64,000 bases of DNA from Doris montereyensis (Eukaryota; Mollusca; Gastropoda; Nudibranchia; Dorididae). The stretch spans positions 185,001-249,000 of the forward strand of contig JAXRKP010000609.1 of the NCBI GenBank assembly GCA_037039925.1, in the 5' to 3' direction. This document shows, piece by piece, positions 47,276-59,622 of the stretch. The notes under the pieces were generated by a model, which saw only the letters and a program-made list of their open reading frames with translations, was not told the DNA's origin and did no database searches. How positions within the stretch are numbered: the first letter of the stretch is position 1; the number at the start of each line of letters is the position of its first letter. The position numbers were made by a program, and so were the translations under genes.

Positions 47276-50200
47276 ATCAACATAGTCTTTTTCACAGATT
47301 TTAATTGTTATCTGTGTCGTGTAATATTGGTGTATAAATATGTGTGTATAAATCGTGCAGCGTGTTAAGAGTAAGAAAACGAGAGATAATGACTATCGGC
47401 CTCCCGGGAAAAGTTGGAGAAGTAATAGTTGATTAGCGGAAAATGTGTGCTATGTACCCATGTGCCCTATCTACTGTAATTTTAACTAATGCTAAGAATA
47501 AGATCATGGTTAACTGTCAGATTTAATCGCACTGAGCAAACACAGAGTGCATAACTTCAACAGCGCGCCGCATACCACACTGCTATTTCTGTGCTTCTAT
47601 CGGAAGTATCACAGCGGATATCTGCGGTTTGAGAGATGTCAAAGTAATGCAACTTTGTGAGCTTTATCTTTAAATACTTAACCATTGATGTATAAAATTT
47701 CGTGATGCTTTATCGTGGCAGGATGTTTGTTTTATCTAATGTTCAAATAACTTTTGTTCACGCTTGGTGAAAAAAATACGATGATTTCATCTCATAATAA
47801 CTCTATTATTTAATCACGTACAGTGACCGCATTTGTTGGTAATTAATCTACTAGTTTTGGAAATACGCAGCTGTAGAAAAATGAATTAAAAAACTAGTTC
47901 ATTGTCGTTCAATAAGTCAGATTTTAAAGTCCATAAATCTTTACTTGTACGGCCCGTACGGCACAATAGGAATTCCCCTAACGGCAAGTCATTTGACCTC
48001 GTGACCCAACGTGTTAGCAGGGAATGTCGGCCACAGCTGCGCTCTAAGGCGGCTGCTAACAGCCGTGTGTTACATCCTTCATGCTAATACTCTGATAAGA
48101 TTTTTTTTCCTGCCTATAGCTCGGTACTCATTCACATATATATCTGCTTATCATCTTAATTAAGAGAGGAAAGCAGAGTGAAGTACCCTTTCTAAGAGAA
48201 CAACGTCACGAAAAGAAAGGGTTGTTATTAAATTTAAACTTATAACAGGACGCCTCGCAAACGTGCCTAAAGTAGAATTAAAGAATGCCTGCCAGGAACA
48301 CCATCACCTACCAGCAATGGAAGTCCGCTCTGTGCTCCAGCCCCTCGTCTTTTCACTGCCGGCTTTTCTCTAGGAATTTGTCTCTGTCTTAAGTTTATTC
48401 TGGTGAAAAAAGTCTGTGAAAGAAGAAAAAATTCTTTTACAGTGATATTCAGATCATAAAACCAACAGGCAAAACATTAAAGATAGGTCTGTTTTAAGGG
48501 GAGGGGGGGCACTTGAAGTGAATTTTTTGCTTTTGAGTTTGGTTTTTTGCTTTTAGTATGTACATGAGTTACTGTCAAAATACAGTCTTCCTACATCATT
48601 GAAAAGTTTGTAGTGTCCTTGGTTGCCATAGAAACGACTGCCATCTTGGATTATGACCCAATTTTCAAAATCTATCTCCTCTCTTAGTTATGAATAAAAT
48701 CACTCAAAATCTGTACAGATCGTCTTTTCCATTTAATATCTAAAGAGTGACATCGGTTTTGAAAATATACTTTGATAGTTTTTTTTAACAAATTTTTGAA
48801 AATAACATAAATCGTGAATATACAAAAACGGCATTTTTATTACAAAAAAAATAAATTCTCAAAAAGTTTACAGGATATAAAACCCCCCCCCCAACATAAT
48901 TCTATTAACTTTGACAAGAGGAACCTGTGTGCCAAATATAATACAAATCGTTCGGTAAATGGCAGAGGAGATAAAATTTAAGTGCAAAAAACTACGTTTT
49001 CGAGAAAAATGCAAGGAAAAAAATTCAAAGAAAATAACACAAAACAAATGCTTCAGACCGGTTTTCCTTCTTCTAGCAGCCCCCCTTACTCTTTTGACAG
49101 TCTCAGGCATTGTTACTAATGAAAAGAGGATTATACATCTAGGTTTAGATGTGCACTGTTGTAAAAACAGACGTGAAAAAAGTGTTTTGTTTTTTTCCCT
49201 CTATTCTATGCTTGTACACGTGTTTACATACACACTGATATGACACACAATGAGGGGCCGAATCCACGAGCGGTGTCAGCAGAAGCCAGGTGACCTTGGT
49301 GTTGCCACATTTGGCGATTAGCCACCAATATACAGGTTTTTACTGCCATCTTCTCAGTCAGTATTAGGGTAATTTACGTCAAAATTTTGACTGGTTTTAC
49401 CTATCCTTGCCTATAAAATATTTAGTTGAAAGAAAATTTATATGTCATATGGACATTTTTCTGTAATAAACTTGTAGATAAATGATTGTTCTATCCAAAT
49501 ATGCAAAAACACTCACCAGTCCAAGTGGCGCACCCCCTTAATGACTTTAAAACTTCAGGACAAAATTTGGACATTTAGAGTACGAACACTATACTCATAC
49601 TGCGGCCAACAACTAAATGTAAGCAACAAAATAACCTATTTTAAAGAACAAAAGACAGATGACTGCGACTTTGAAAAAAAAAGGCTGCGGTCAGAAAATA
49701 AAGGCAGTGGCGCATGCATTCTTAGCGGCCGAGATCCGAAGCTGTGGCAGCGCCGACCTACAATACTGATAAAAGTATTGTTGGCATCATCATCTTGACA
49801 CTGCAATGTGTTCTGGTTGCGTTGTTTTCTGCACATATTCTCTTAGACCAAATGGATATCGCCCTGGCCAATCAGTAAAGTTGTTGCATCAACACTGTCA
49901 ATTCTATTGGGTATTTTTTGGTAACTGGCTGCGCCTAATGAACATACTCTACTTTTTATATTTTTATGAATTCATAAATTTGAAATGAATAAAATATACA
50001 AATATGCGAATTATAGACACATTACTGTGTTCACTGCACTTTGAAGCAGTCACATTATAAAATAATGTACTCACTTGCAAAAAAAGTTCACGTTTACAGA
50101 TGACAAAGACCTATAAAACACGCATTTTCTATAAGTTAAAAGAATAAGGAATACTTATAGATATTATTGCAACAAGAAAAACTTAAACTAAGGACTTAAC

Positions 50201-50368
50201 AATAGCAACGATAGCCGTGCAATCAACTTGGGCTTGCCCGAAGTGTCTTGAATGGGAAAGCGTCACGTTGACGAATGATACCAGGAAAGCCACGAGCTTT
50301 TAAAAAATAAAGTGTAATCTCATTGTTTAACTATGAACTCAAAGGTCAAACTACGTCATAAACCATGT
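47276..50368. other. Intergenic, AT-rich
   Basis: Contains the inverse partner (49310-49520) of the dispersed repeat at 27105-27335. Short open frames at 48959-49243 and 49541-49798 have no recognisable domain. Nothing else is seen. Confidence 0.45.
48322..48408 (-). CDS. Exon-like segment, product unknown
   Basis: Between acceptor-like TTTTTTCACCAG and donor-like GTAGGT on the minus strand, one frame encodes INLRQRQIPREKPAVKRR then GAGAQSGLPLL. It is basic and GC-richer than its surroundings. I do not recognise it. It could be an upstream exon of a minus-strand gene, possibly SURF1, or chance. Confidence 0.25.
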
Positions 50369-51047
50369 AGGCGAAATGTGAAAATAAGTGACAACTCCAC
50401 TAATAAAGACAGAATAAACACGTGACATTTCAAGGAGAATTAGCTGACATTTATTGAAATTTCAGTATAAAAGTTGTTTACTCTGTTCCCTTATTTATTG
50501 CATCGATACATTTGTAATTTATACATTTCGCACCTTCAGTGTAAATTCTTGCCTTGATTGATACTTCCTTCCATTCATTCTCTATCATTTCTTCTTTCTA
50601 GACCCAGTGAGATATAGATCTAGTCTTATATTTTTATCCTATTTTTTCGTTCTTGTTTCCCATACTCACACGTCCCTCTCTCCCTTTCTTTCTTCCCTGC
50701 CTTTTTTCTTCCTTTTTCTCTCTCTCTCTCTATTTCTCTCCTTCTCTCTATCTCCTTCTCACCTTTTATTACTTACTTATTTTCATATCATTCTAGATCT
50801 GAACCTTCCACTCTCGCTCACTCTTCACACCCCTCTCTACTACGTTTCTTATCATCACTGTCTTTTTCTTTCTTTCTTTCTCCTTTATGTTTTTCTTCTG
50901 ACATCACATTGTGTGATGCCTGAGGCAGTACTTAGATCTAGATTCTATATATTTCTCGTTTGTTGTCTGACGAAGGGTTATACCCGAAACGTCACGTGTT
51001 TGTTCTGTCTTTATTAGTGGAGTTGTCACTTATTGTCATATTTCGCC
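50369..51047. mobile_element. Inverted-repeat element with hammerhead-like motif
   Basis: The arm 50369-50431 is the reverse complement of 50988-51047 over about 60 bases with few mismatches (shared block CTTTATTAGTGGAGTTGTCA). Just inside the right arm is CTGACGAAGGGTTATACCC followed by GAAACGTC, which has the CUGANGA and GAAA core blocks of a hammerhead ribozyme around a short hairpin. The interior is CT-rich with no ORF. It may be a non-autonomous Penelope-like or foldback element. Confidence 0.6.
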
Positions 51048-51099
51048 TTTGACTTCACTGAACTGTGGCTCCTTCGTATCATAAACAATGTAGGGAAAG

Positions 51100-51260
51100 T
51101 GGAAATTTCCATTAAAGAAGCTAGGTGTCTGGCCCTTAAAATAGGTGTCTGGCCCTAAAATAGGGCCTGCGCGCTTCCGTGCCAATGACGGCGGCCCTAA
51201 ATATAGGGCCTGCGCGCTTCCCTGGCCAACTTCAACACGCCCTAAATAAAGGGCTGCCGG
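51100..51260. repeat. Short direct repeats (AGGGCCTGCGCGCTTCC)
   Basis: Two copies each of AGGTGTCTGGCCCT (about 51123 and 51142) and AGGGCCTGCGCGCTTCC (about 51162 and 51204), plus a related CCCTAAATAAAGGGC. It looks like a small degenerate tandem block. Confidence 0.7.
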
Positions 51261-51497
51261 TTTTCTTGGGTTAAAATAGAAGAAAGATCTCAAATACGGA
51301 ACTTTTCCTAGATAACCAAATGAAGATACTTCCAAATTCAAGGATCGGATTGAATCTCAGTCCTGTATGTCACATTGTCTATGTCATTGACATTTGAATT
51401 CTAATGTTCAAATAAACTGTCCATTGTCGTTGTCTTGGGTCTGTCACCGTGTCAGATCACCGCTTCAAACAGTCATGAAATACTGTTGCAACTGAAA

Positions 51498-51604
51498 GCA
51501 GGTAGTCCAAACCCAAAACTAGTCTTTCCCTAGTGTAAGTTGTGCCTGTTAAGTTACATAACTAGCGCTATCTACCGCCTGAAGCGGGTTTGGACTGCCT
51601 ACTG
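51498..51604. mobile_element. Small inverted-repeat (MITE-like) element
   Basis: CAGGTAGTCCAAACCC on the left and GGGTTTGGACTGCCTAC on the right are inverted repeats with one mismatch, enclosing about 70 bases. It could fold as a hairpin. Confidence 0.6.
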
Positions 51605-53001
51605 GAAGGAACCAATTCATGCACTCTTTTTTTCAGCAAACTTTTCATATTCAGATATGGCTCTTGGTTGTGTCCAACTATGGAAATCCTTCCCCTAGAA
51701 TTTAGGGGAGGAGTTCTATAGGGGAGAAATGGTGTGACAAAATTGTATTATAAGACAGAAAAATTACTGCAATCTATCTGCCTCATTGAACTAGATCTAT
51801 ATAATTTCATTTTGAATAGCCATTAGTAAAAAAAAAAAATCTAGCATTTAAGTGAATATAACACACCATAATATACACAATAACTACCCTAACTTTATGT
51901 AAGGCGTCGGATAGGGGTTTGGGGGTAAATGGGGGTTTGTTCAGGGTCAGGAAGGCATTTATGATTGCCCGGAAGGTGATAATGCCTGACTACTTTTTAG
52001 TCATTCCATTCATGCAACTTTTCCTGACTGGGTAGGGAGGTTTAATTTAGTTTGAAAGATTCTTGGTCTTCTAGATAGATCTAACCTAGCTCTAGGTGTC
52101 TATATTCAGAGCTAGGCCCAGCTATAATTATATCTAGGTCTAGATCTATCCCTGAACTTGAAGATTCCCCAAATCAAATCAACACTGAGTAGACTAGAGG
52201 TTCCTGTGGAACCTTTAGGGGACAAGATACTGCTGTATCATGTGAAAAAACTCACCCTTATATTTTGACTTTTTGACAAACATTGCAGAAGTTGTCTGTG
52301 AGTATTGTGAGCAAATAAGAACATTGTTGCCTGTTTGATAACAAGCCTAACATTGAGTGTTCATAACAAAGTTTAGTTTACGAAAATGAGTTTGACCTGT
52401 CTAAATTATTTGAGTTACTCCCCTTGCCCATAGAAACGTGATTCTGCATATTTTATTCTTATAAAAGATCCTTCCAGATGGATAATTAAATTTTTTGAAT
52501 GTCCAAATTAATCTATTATATATACAGCATGATCCATATTGTATATCTTTTCTCCCAACTATTTTAGCTTTGTTGATTTGAATTGTAAGGACTGGAACGG
52601 AATAAGGTGCTCTTTGATTATCGTTACTATACATGTATATTTTAGTAACGGAATAATACGTTTCTTTTGACTTTTCAACTACGATTCCATTCATGTTTGC
52701 AAAGTTCATCATGTAAAGCAAATTTTATTCGTTTTTTTCCACAATTTTCTCCGTCAATACAGCTGCAATTTAACGTAATATCAGAAAGCATGTGATGGTT
52801 ACAGTAACTTAATCAACAATAAATAAACGCATAAATAAAACCGGCCTAAGCTAGGCCAAATATTTAAATTGTGTAGGTAGCTAGTTGTCAAAATCGGTGT
52901 CTGTATCAAATCTCATTTTTGATTGGCCTATACCTCATTCATTGACCAATGATATGAAATGTAAGAAAAAGTTGCTATCGGGCCGGTAGAATTGTTTCAA
53001 G
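51605..53001. other. Intergenic and PFDN6 upstream region
   Basis: AT-rich, with further CTAGATCTA motifs (51789, 52075-52150). A 106-codon minus-strand open frame (52401-52721) starts about 280 bases from the PFDN6 start codon but shows no recognisable domain. The PFDN6 promoter should lie here; no TATA box could be assigned. Confidence 0.4.
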
Positions 53002-53065
53002 ATGGCGGAAGGACTACAGAAACGACTCCAAACAGAACTTGACAAGTTTCAAAGTGTTCAAAAAG
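53002..53065 (+). CDS. PFDN6: PFDN6 exon 1
   Basis: Starts at ATG in the context TTCAAGATGG and encodes MAEGLQKRLQTELDKFQSVQ plus K. The donor is GTACTT. Confidence 0.94.
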
Positions 53066-56000
53066 GTACTTTATATGACTTGTTAGAGATTAACTTTGAG
53101 GATTAAACTTTGTTTATTTACTAGTAATGGTTGAAGAATTAATTGAACTTAAAAGGAATATTATTGTACTTGTTTCGATGTCTTCCTAACAACAAAATCA
53201 TGGGTCGATTCCTTTTCTTCTAAGACAAGTAAGAACTCAACAAGGCATGGCGATAGCAACTTGCAATATTTATAAAACTGGTTGTCAAGTGAAAGCACCT
53301 GATTGTCCAGATACATGTCGTTAAGAGACGACAAAGCCTAGAGAAGCGAGAAAATATGCTCTTAACCTATGTAAGGCTGACCTTTTGGTAACCCCTCAAT
53401 TTCTCAATAAATTATTAAATATAGGCCTAGTTTTTTACAGTAGATCTATAGACTTTAATTTATTTAATTTAGACTTAAAACATATCGATTACAGCTAGTT
53501 CTGCTGTGTACAGTGTATGAGGCTTCATGTGTCACAAAGAGTATGAGCTTTCTCACCCTGCCGCATTTGATCTTCACATTGGCTTGTTTTGGTCTAAGAT
53601 CTTTGTTCAGTTAGGGCTAGATCTAGGTGATAGCATGTGTAGCGATCAATTCATTTTGTTATTGTTATTGTGTCAATAGTCAATGTCAGCATGTTTTGAT
53701 TACATTGTTTTCTAAAAATAACATCTATTATAGCATACTTCTATTGAACACGAAAAGAGGCACTCCTTAAGAATTGATGTCTTATTTGACCCGGAAGCGG
53801 AAGTGAATGTAACTAAAGAAAGTGGCTAGGCGGATTTTTAATTCGTGTAAATTCCAAATAGTGTTAATACATGTACCGGCTATTTCCGTCCTTCCCTAAC
53901 AAACCGTTTTGTGAGATGGCCGGCTATATCCGTCTTCCTCCTGCAAACCATGTCGCGCGGAGGCCGGATATTTCCATACATGTGGATTGGGGATGCCCTC
54001 AAAGTGTGTCTATTTTCATTGTATTTGCACTCATTGACTCAAATAAAGCTTAAAACTAGCTTTCTGATTGGTCAGTCAATCATATTAGCAGGGTGTCCAG
54101 CAATGTCGGAAATATGTTAGATTTTTCATACTCTGGTCGAAAATTGGTGTCTTGGGTAGGAAAACAAGTAGGAATTGGGGCTCAGGTAGTAAAAACATGG
54201 GTCCCATGCATCAGGGAAATTCTTGCAAATGAAAAAAAAAGTTTCCCGGTCAAGAAAATACCAGGGGAAGTGATATATTGTGGACGAGCATGAGAAAATC
54301 AGGGAAATCGAAGCAGACATGAACAATTATCGGCACCGCAAAATAAGAAAATGCGAATAGGTTTGTGGACGATGAATGATCATTTTGTCATCCATTTCCG
54401 GTCATGCATGTTTTGCTGTGTGGCGATTCTTTCATGTTGAATTTAAACGATTCCGATACCTTCTTTAAAATTATAGAGTTTGCCTGGGGAATTAATATCG
54501 GATTTCGACACAAAATTTTCTATACTTTCTTTAGTTTAGCGCCTATACCAATACCATGAACTGTGTATCGAAGGTCCAGCCTCCTTTCTTTAATTTGACT
54601 GTGGGGGCGGCAAAGGCAAAGTAAATCACGAACACACAGTGTATTGTGAAATGGATAGCTTCATGCGGGTTAACTATGCGATACAAAGTATTCTTTTGAG
54701 TATTGATAATGTATCTATTCTAGCTTATATGACTCTTTTTAATGGGGTGTGTTTATACCTCTGCTACACAGACAAGAAGTCTACTGTTGGTGCCTTGCCT
54801 TTGTTGACTCACACGCTCCATATCATGTGGGTGGACGAAGACTGACACTTATTTTGTCCTGTTTTAAAGAAAAACTTTGTAATCGTATCAAACTCTCATG
54901 CAAGTTTTTACCTCATGACCACACCTGTAGTTTTGAGTCGGCAGTGCCAATATATCTATAGGTTTAATTCAAACTAGGTGTAAGCAGATGTTTGATAATG
55001 TACATTTGTCATGTACACTTACAAGACAACCAGTATGTCATACATTTGTGATCACCTCTGTCAACATTTTCTAGGTGTAAAGGCTTACAAAAATAACCAA
55101 ACAAATTATATGATGTATTGAGGCAGGTATCTTAGCTTTATAAGCCGTGTAAGTTTGGATGTCCATGTTCTTTGCAGAGGCTGGTATTGTTTATTTTTAA
55201 AGTATTGTCTGACCCGCTGCGGCAGTGAAGGCGATATTTTAACCCAATCTTTGTTGACACTAAAAATGTTTTGTTCTAACTTATTTTGCTTGACATGAAT
55301 TGTTTTTTTCACTATTTATACATAGCTGTCAACCAGTATGTAAACAACGCCTTTGATATTATATTTGTTTTGCGCATTATGTCTGTAAGTCTGCATCTAA
55401 CTTGAAAAGTTTTGTACGTCTAGTTGTTGCGAAGGTATAAAAAGTAGCAGGTACTACATTCTAGATCTAGATGTTGATGTAGTCACTAATAACACCAAGG
55501 CTCAATTAATAATTCAACAATCAATCGATGGATGAAGGAAATTCACAAATGTATCTAAAGTGGGTGGAATCGCACAAATACTTCTATTCTCTCTCCCTTT
55601 TCTGGATAATCCCTGTTATTTATAGTCGAAAACTAAGATATCTTCCTAAAATGGAAATTCACAAATTATTCTAAACAGTTTGACAACGCTCTATAAAATT
55701 CTCTCCCTTTCCAGAAATAAACAAATTGATACAAGGGCACACCAAAATGTTTTACGTCATAAACTCAATAGGGGTTTTTCTACGCTGAATTTGATTACGT
55801 CATAGGTTTTCCTCTACTAAGGGAATCCCAACCATAAGTAACTATGTTACAGTAATAAATGAGGTTTAACTGTCTTTAAAAAAAAAAAGAAACCCTGTTG
55901 TAACCGACAGAAACTTCTCAGAGAGATTGGGGTGAAAGTTTGGAGATCCCATTCTCAGTTTGCAAAACTAGCCACATTTTGGCCAAAAAGGCCAGCGATC

Positions 56001-58146
56001 GGCGGCCCTTAGTTATTTACCTTTTAAAAAGGGGTTTAGGTTATTAATGTTTTCTGGAATGTGACGTGCTGTCGTGCAAGTTAGTATAAAAGTTTGCGAA
56101 ATCAGAGTTCGTTTTTTGGTTTGGAAAGGTTGCCACCTATGTATATTATATGGCAGGTTTCACAAACATGGGACCCATTGATAACTTGGAACTTTTCAAT
56201 GGATCTTTCTCAAAGCCCACTAGATGAATCTTCTTAACATTTGGTATGTGTATGGCTTTGACATTGCAGATATAAAAAAATATAATATTGTGAAAATCGT
56301 TTTCAATTTGTGTTTTTTGTGAATGTTTTTTGTGTGCGAACGTAAGGAATTGAGACTGACGGCATGTCCCTCTTTTAATTTATATGTGTGTGTAAGAGTG
56401 TTGTGCGCTAATGGTGGCTACTTCATCTCCCCAGATATCACCAAGCATGTCGGTCTCAGGCAACAGTTGGATGGCCAGCTGAGTGAAAATCAGTTAGTCA
56501 AGGAGGTAAACAGATTCATTTTCAATTGTTGGGCTTTCTACAGTAAAGAGAAATCACAAAGGTTCAAATGGGGACTGGTGGCTAGGGAAAGTTTTAATTT
56601 CTAGATAGGAGGCGATGCCTAAACCAAGTCTGTAAAAAATTTCATGCTCACATTCGTTGCGGCAGCGGTAGCTCTGTCCTGTGAAAACACCAACTTTTCA
56701 AGTCATATCGTGTACTCATTTTTTTGCTATTGCCTCTTAAAACGTGCTAATCACAGATGTGCAGTCAAATGGCACAACAGATGTGCAGCCAAATGGCACA
56801 CAAGACAGTCACTGTTTTAACATAGAGCAGGGTTTTCACCCTATAATACTAATTGTGAAGCTGTACCTGGGACTAGATTCTCATCTCTTGTTTGTAGACG
56901 TATCCCGATAAGTGACCTACAAACACCACTGTAACTCATTGTGGGTAGTGAAAGAACTTGAATTGTTACACCACGACACTGACAGCTTATTCAAACATCT
57001 GAGCTTAACAGTTGAATCTAAAGGTTCTCGCAAAGCCTAGAGATTATTATCATTATTGCTCATTGCTGTGGAGAATGTAATAAATTATCTTATAACTCTA
57101 GAATATGGGTTTTATGTTTAAGACAAATACCATGGAAGTTGCTTGTGTTGATTGTCATCTACACTGATGTATGATGCTGGGATTTTTTCACACTTCCTTA
57201 CCCAAACATGCAAATTGACGCTCAAATTGACATATCAACCTTTTCTATCCTTAAGTTGATGTTTTAGATTTGAATTTAAAAAGGTAGATATATCTATCAT
57301 TCACACAAATCACATGCAAAATATGTAGATTTTTTGGTCAATCCTTCTTTCAGTCACACTGGAAACATTGACTGTAATGATTTATAAGTATTTTATTTGT
57401 GTCTTGTAAAAAAACATTTTTTCTGTTTGTTTGTGCATTTCTCTACAGGAGCTGGATAGACTGGAAGAGTCTTCATCGGTTTACAAAATGATCGGTCCAG
57501 CGTTAATCAAACAAGATCTGGTAGAGGCCAAGACCAATGTTCAGAAGCGCATAGACTACATTGGGGGAGAATTGTAAGTCTTGATAGTTTTGTAGTCAAC
57601 CACTGATGGTTTGGGAAAAAAAACTGTAAATTTAACGGGAGCCTTTGCTTGCTCCAGTGGTTTGATAGACAGTCTGGTTTAAACAGTTAACTTCAAGACA
57701 GATCTCTAGCATTATACCACAAGAGTGTATTTATTGTCTTAAGCATGTAAAGTGCTGTGAGAGTGATAAGAGGTGAACGGCGCATAGATATGAATGCATA
57801 TATTATTATAGAGTTATTATCTGGTTTGCCAGATGAATTAGATGAATGAAATACTTGTTATATTCATTACCACGCCCATGAACTACTGAATAAAACTTTT
57901 GGAAAAAGAAAAACAAAATCTAAAAGGCAATAGATTACCCGGATTATCGAATCACCGATCATAGGGGCACAATTTGAATCAGAGAAAGTCCTCAGAACTC
58001 ACAGTAATGAAGGCATGGTGCATTTTACGGAGGACAGTGCTACGATACTGTTTATCACTGGCCAGATCTCTCTCTCTCTGTCTTTTTCTCTCTCTTTCTC
58101 TCGCTCTAGCTGTTTCTCTCTCTTCAGATCTCTCTCCCTCTCCCTT

Positions 58147-58223
<77 letters not shown>

Positions 58224-59622
58224 TTCCTCTTGAATTTACATTTGGGGTTTGAACTAAGAAAATGAAGCTTCTTTGGTTGTTAGGCTATGTGATTGGGGAT
58301 CATGAGATCCCGGGTTCAAGCTTTTCTCTCGTGCCCCAGGTTTCTCACTTACACACAATTTACGGCACGCCAGAAGAAGATGAAGGAGAGAAGAGACAGA
58401 CAGAGACAGAGAAAATTGCTAAATGGTGTGGCTGAATTGGCGATAGGAAAATCGAGTGGGATGGCTTTGATTAACTGTTAGTGGATTGGTTAGCCTATCT
58501 CGAGCAGTTGAGTGTTTGGTTTATCGAAGCATAAACTCTATATTGCGATAGCTTGTTCCAAAATTAGGGGTTCGGATCCAAATTTCCGGATTATTGGGTA
58601 CAAATAAAGAACCTCATTGGTTTGGATTATTGGGTACAAATAAAGGAGCTCATTGGTTCGGATTATTGGGTACAAATAAAGAACCTCATTGGTTTGTATT
58701 ATTGGGTACAAATAAAGGAGCTCATTGGTTTGGATTATTGGTACAAATAAATGAGCTCATTGGTTTGTATTATTGGGTACAAATAAAGGAGCTCATTGGT
58801 TTGTATTATTGGGTACAAATAAAGGAGCTCATTGGTACAAATAGAGGAGCTCATTGGTTTGTATTATTGGGTACAAATAAAGAAGCTCATTGGTTTGTAT
58901 TATTGGGTACAAATAAAGGAGCTCATTGGTTCGGATTATTGGGTACAAATAAAAAGCTCATTGGTTTTTGTATTATTGGGTACAAAGAAAGGAGCTCATC
59001 AGTTCAGATTATTGGGTACAAAATAAAGCTCAAAGAAAGGAGCTCATCAGTTCAGATTATTGGGTACAAATAAAAAGCTCATTGGTTAGGATTATTGGGT
59101 ACAAATAAAGGAGCTCATTGGTTTGTCTTATTGGGTACAAATAAAGGAGCTCATTGGTTCGGATTATTGGGTACAAATAAGGAAGCTCATTGGTTCGGAT
59201 TATTGGGTACAAATAAAGAAGCTCATTGGTTGGATTATTGGGTACAAATAAAAAGCTCATTGGTTAGGATTATTGGGTACAAATAAAAAGCTCATTGGTT
59301 CGGATTCTTGGATACAAATAAAGAAGCTCATTGGTTTGGATTATTGGGTACAAATAAAGAGCTCATTGGTTTGGATTATTGGGTACAAATAAAGGAGCTC
59401 ATTGGTTTGGATTACATTTGATGCTCTCCGTCGTGTTATCATGTCGTAGCAGCTGTACCGATTTCATGACATAACATATTTGGCCCTTTTCACTTTCACA
59501 GAAAACGCCATGAAAACCACCTGAAGGAGTTGGAGAAGAAATCTAGCACCTACCGTGAATCCTTGAGCAAGTTACAGCACCAGTTTCAGCAAGCACAAGT
59601 CAAGGCTGCTGCCAAGTCGTAG
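53002..59622 (+). CDS. PFDN6: PFDN6, prefoldin subunit 6 (complete, 4 exons)
   Basis: Exons 53002-53065, 56435-56505, 57449-57573 and 59502-59622; all junctions are GT-AG and all phases fit (381 bases, 126 aa plus TAG). Prefoldin is a cytosolic hexameric chaperone that hands nascent actin and tubulin to CCT/TRiC; subunit 6 is a beta-type subunit with two coiled-coil helices joined by a beta hairpin. Helix 1 is MAEGLQKRLQTELDKFQ onward, the hairpin segment is VYKMIGPALIKQDLVEAKTN, and helix 2 begins after KRIDYIGGELKRHE. Length is close to the 129 aa human protein. The start has A at -3 and G at +4. No frameshift or stop interrupts it. The Gln/Ala/Lys-rich C-terminus ends KAAAKS. Confidence 0.96.
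53066..56434 (+). other. PFDN6 intron 1
   Basis: 3.4-kb intron holding a MITE-like element (55321-56141). No additional exon is seen. Several short CCGGCTATTTCCGTC-like direct motifs lie at 53876-53975. Confidence 0.7.
55321..56141. mobile_element. MITE-like element related to the one at 8365
   Basis: The ends CATAGCTGTCAACC and GGTTGCCACCTATG are inverted with two mismatches and are flanked by TA on both sides. Internal motifs shared with 8365-8735 include GTCTGTAAGTCTG-like sequence and GGCCAGCGATCGGC versus GGCCAGTGATTGGC. At 821 bp it is longer, suggesting a later insertion or a less deleted copy. Confidence 0.7.
56435..56505 (+). CDS. PFDN6: PFDN6 exon 2
   Basis: The acceptor is CTCCCCAG and the donor GTAAAC. 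Encodes VGLRQQLDGQLSENQLVKE, the end of the first coiled coil (compare the Q-LxAQLTENxxVKEE motif of the family). Confidence 0.94.
56506..57448 (+). other. PFDN6 intron 2
   Basis: AT-rich intron, including two adjacent GATGTGCAGTCAAATGGCAC-like copies (about 56756-56800). Nothing else is recognised. Confidence 0.6.
57449..57573 (+). CDS. PFDN6: PFDN6 exon 3
   Basis: The acceptor is TCTCTACAG and the donor GTAAGT. Encodes ELDRLEESSSVYKMIGPALI then KQDLVEAKTNVQKRIDYIGG, the beta-hairpin and central region. Confidence 0.95.
58065..58217 (+). repeat. (CT)n microsatellite
   Basis: About 150 bases of CT dinucleotide with a few TTT interruptions. Confidence 0.95.
58580..59412 (+). repeat. 36-bp minisatellite carrying AATAAA
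   Basis: About 22 copies of GGGTACAAATAAAGGAGCTC then ATTGGTTTGGATTATT. Most copies contain the canonical poly(A) hexamer AATAAA on the PFDN6 sense strand. Some units are shortened to ACAAATAAAAAGCTC. The 36-bp length gives a GTNKGAHWFGLL false ORF. Confidence 0.95.
59502..59622 (+). CDS. PFDN6: PFDN6 exon 4
   Basis: The acceptor is ACTTTCACAG. Encodes KRHENHLKELEKKSSTYRES then LSKLQHQFQQAQVKAAAKS and TAG, the second coiled coil and Gln-rich end. Confidence 0.95.

Larger units (their letters stand above)
57574..59501 (+). other. PFDN6 intron 3
   Basis: Contains (CT)n at about 58065-58217, a degenerate tRNA-like SINE head near 58270-58320 (GATCCCGGGTTCAAGC), and the 36-bp minisatellite at 58580-59412. 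Confidence 0.8.

Noticed and set aside
52401..52721. 106-codon minus-strand gene divergent from PFDN6
   Set aside because: No recognisable domain, AT-rich codon use, and no splice or promoter evidence; kept only as a note within the upstream region.
58594..59286. GTNKGAHWFGLL-type repeat proteins on both strands
   Set aside because: Artefact of the 36-bp minisatellite in PFDN6 intron 3.
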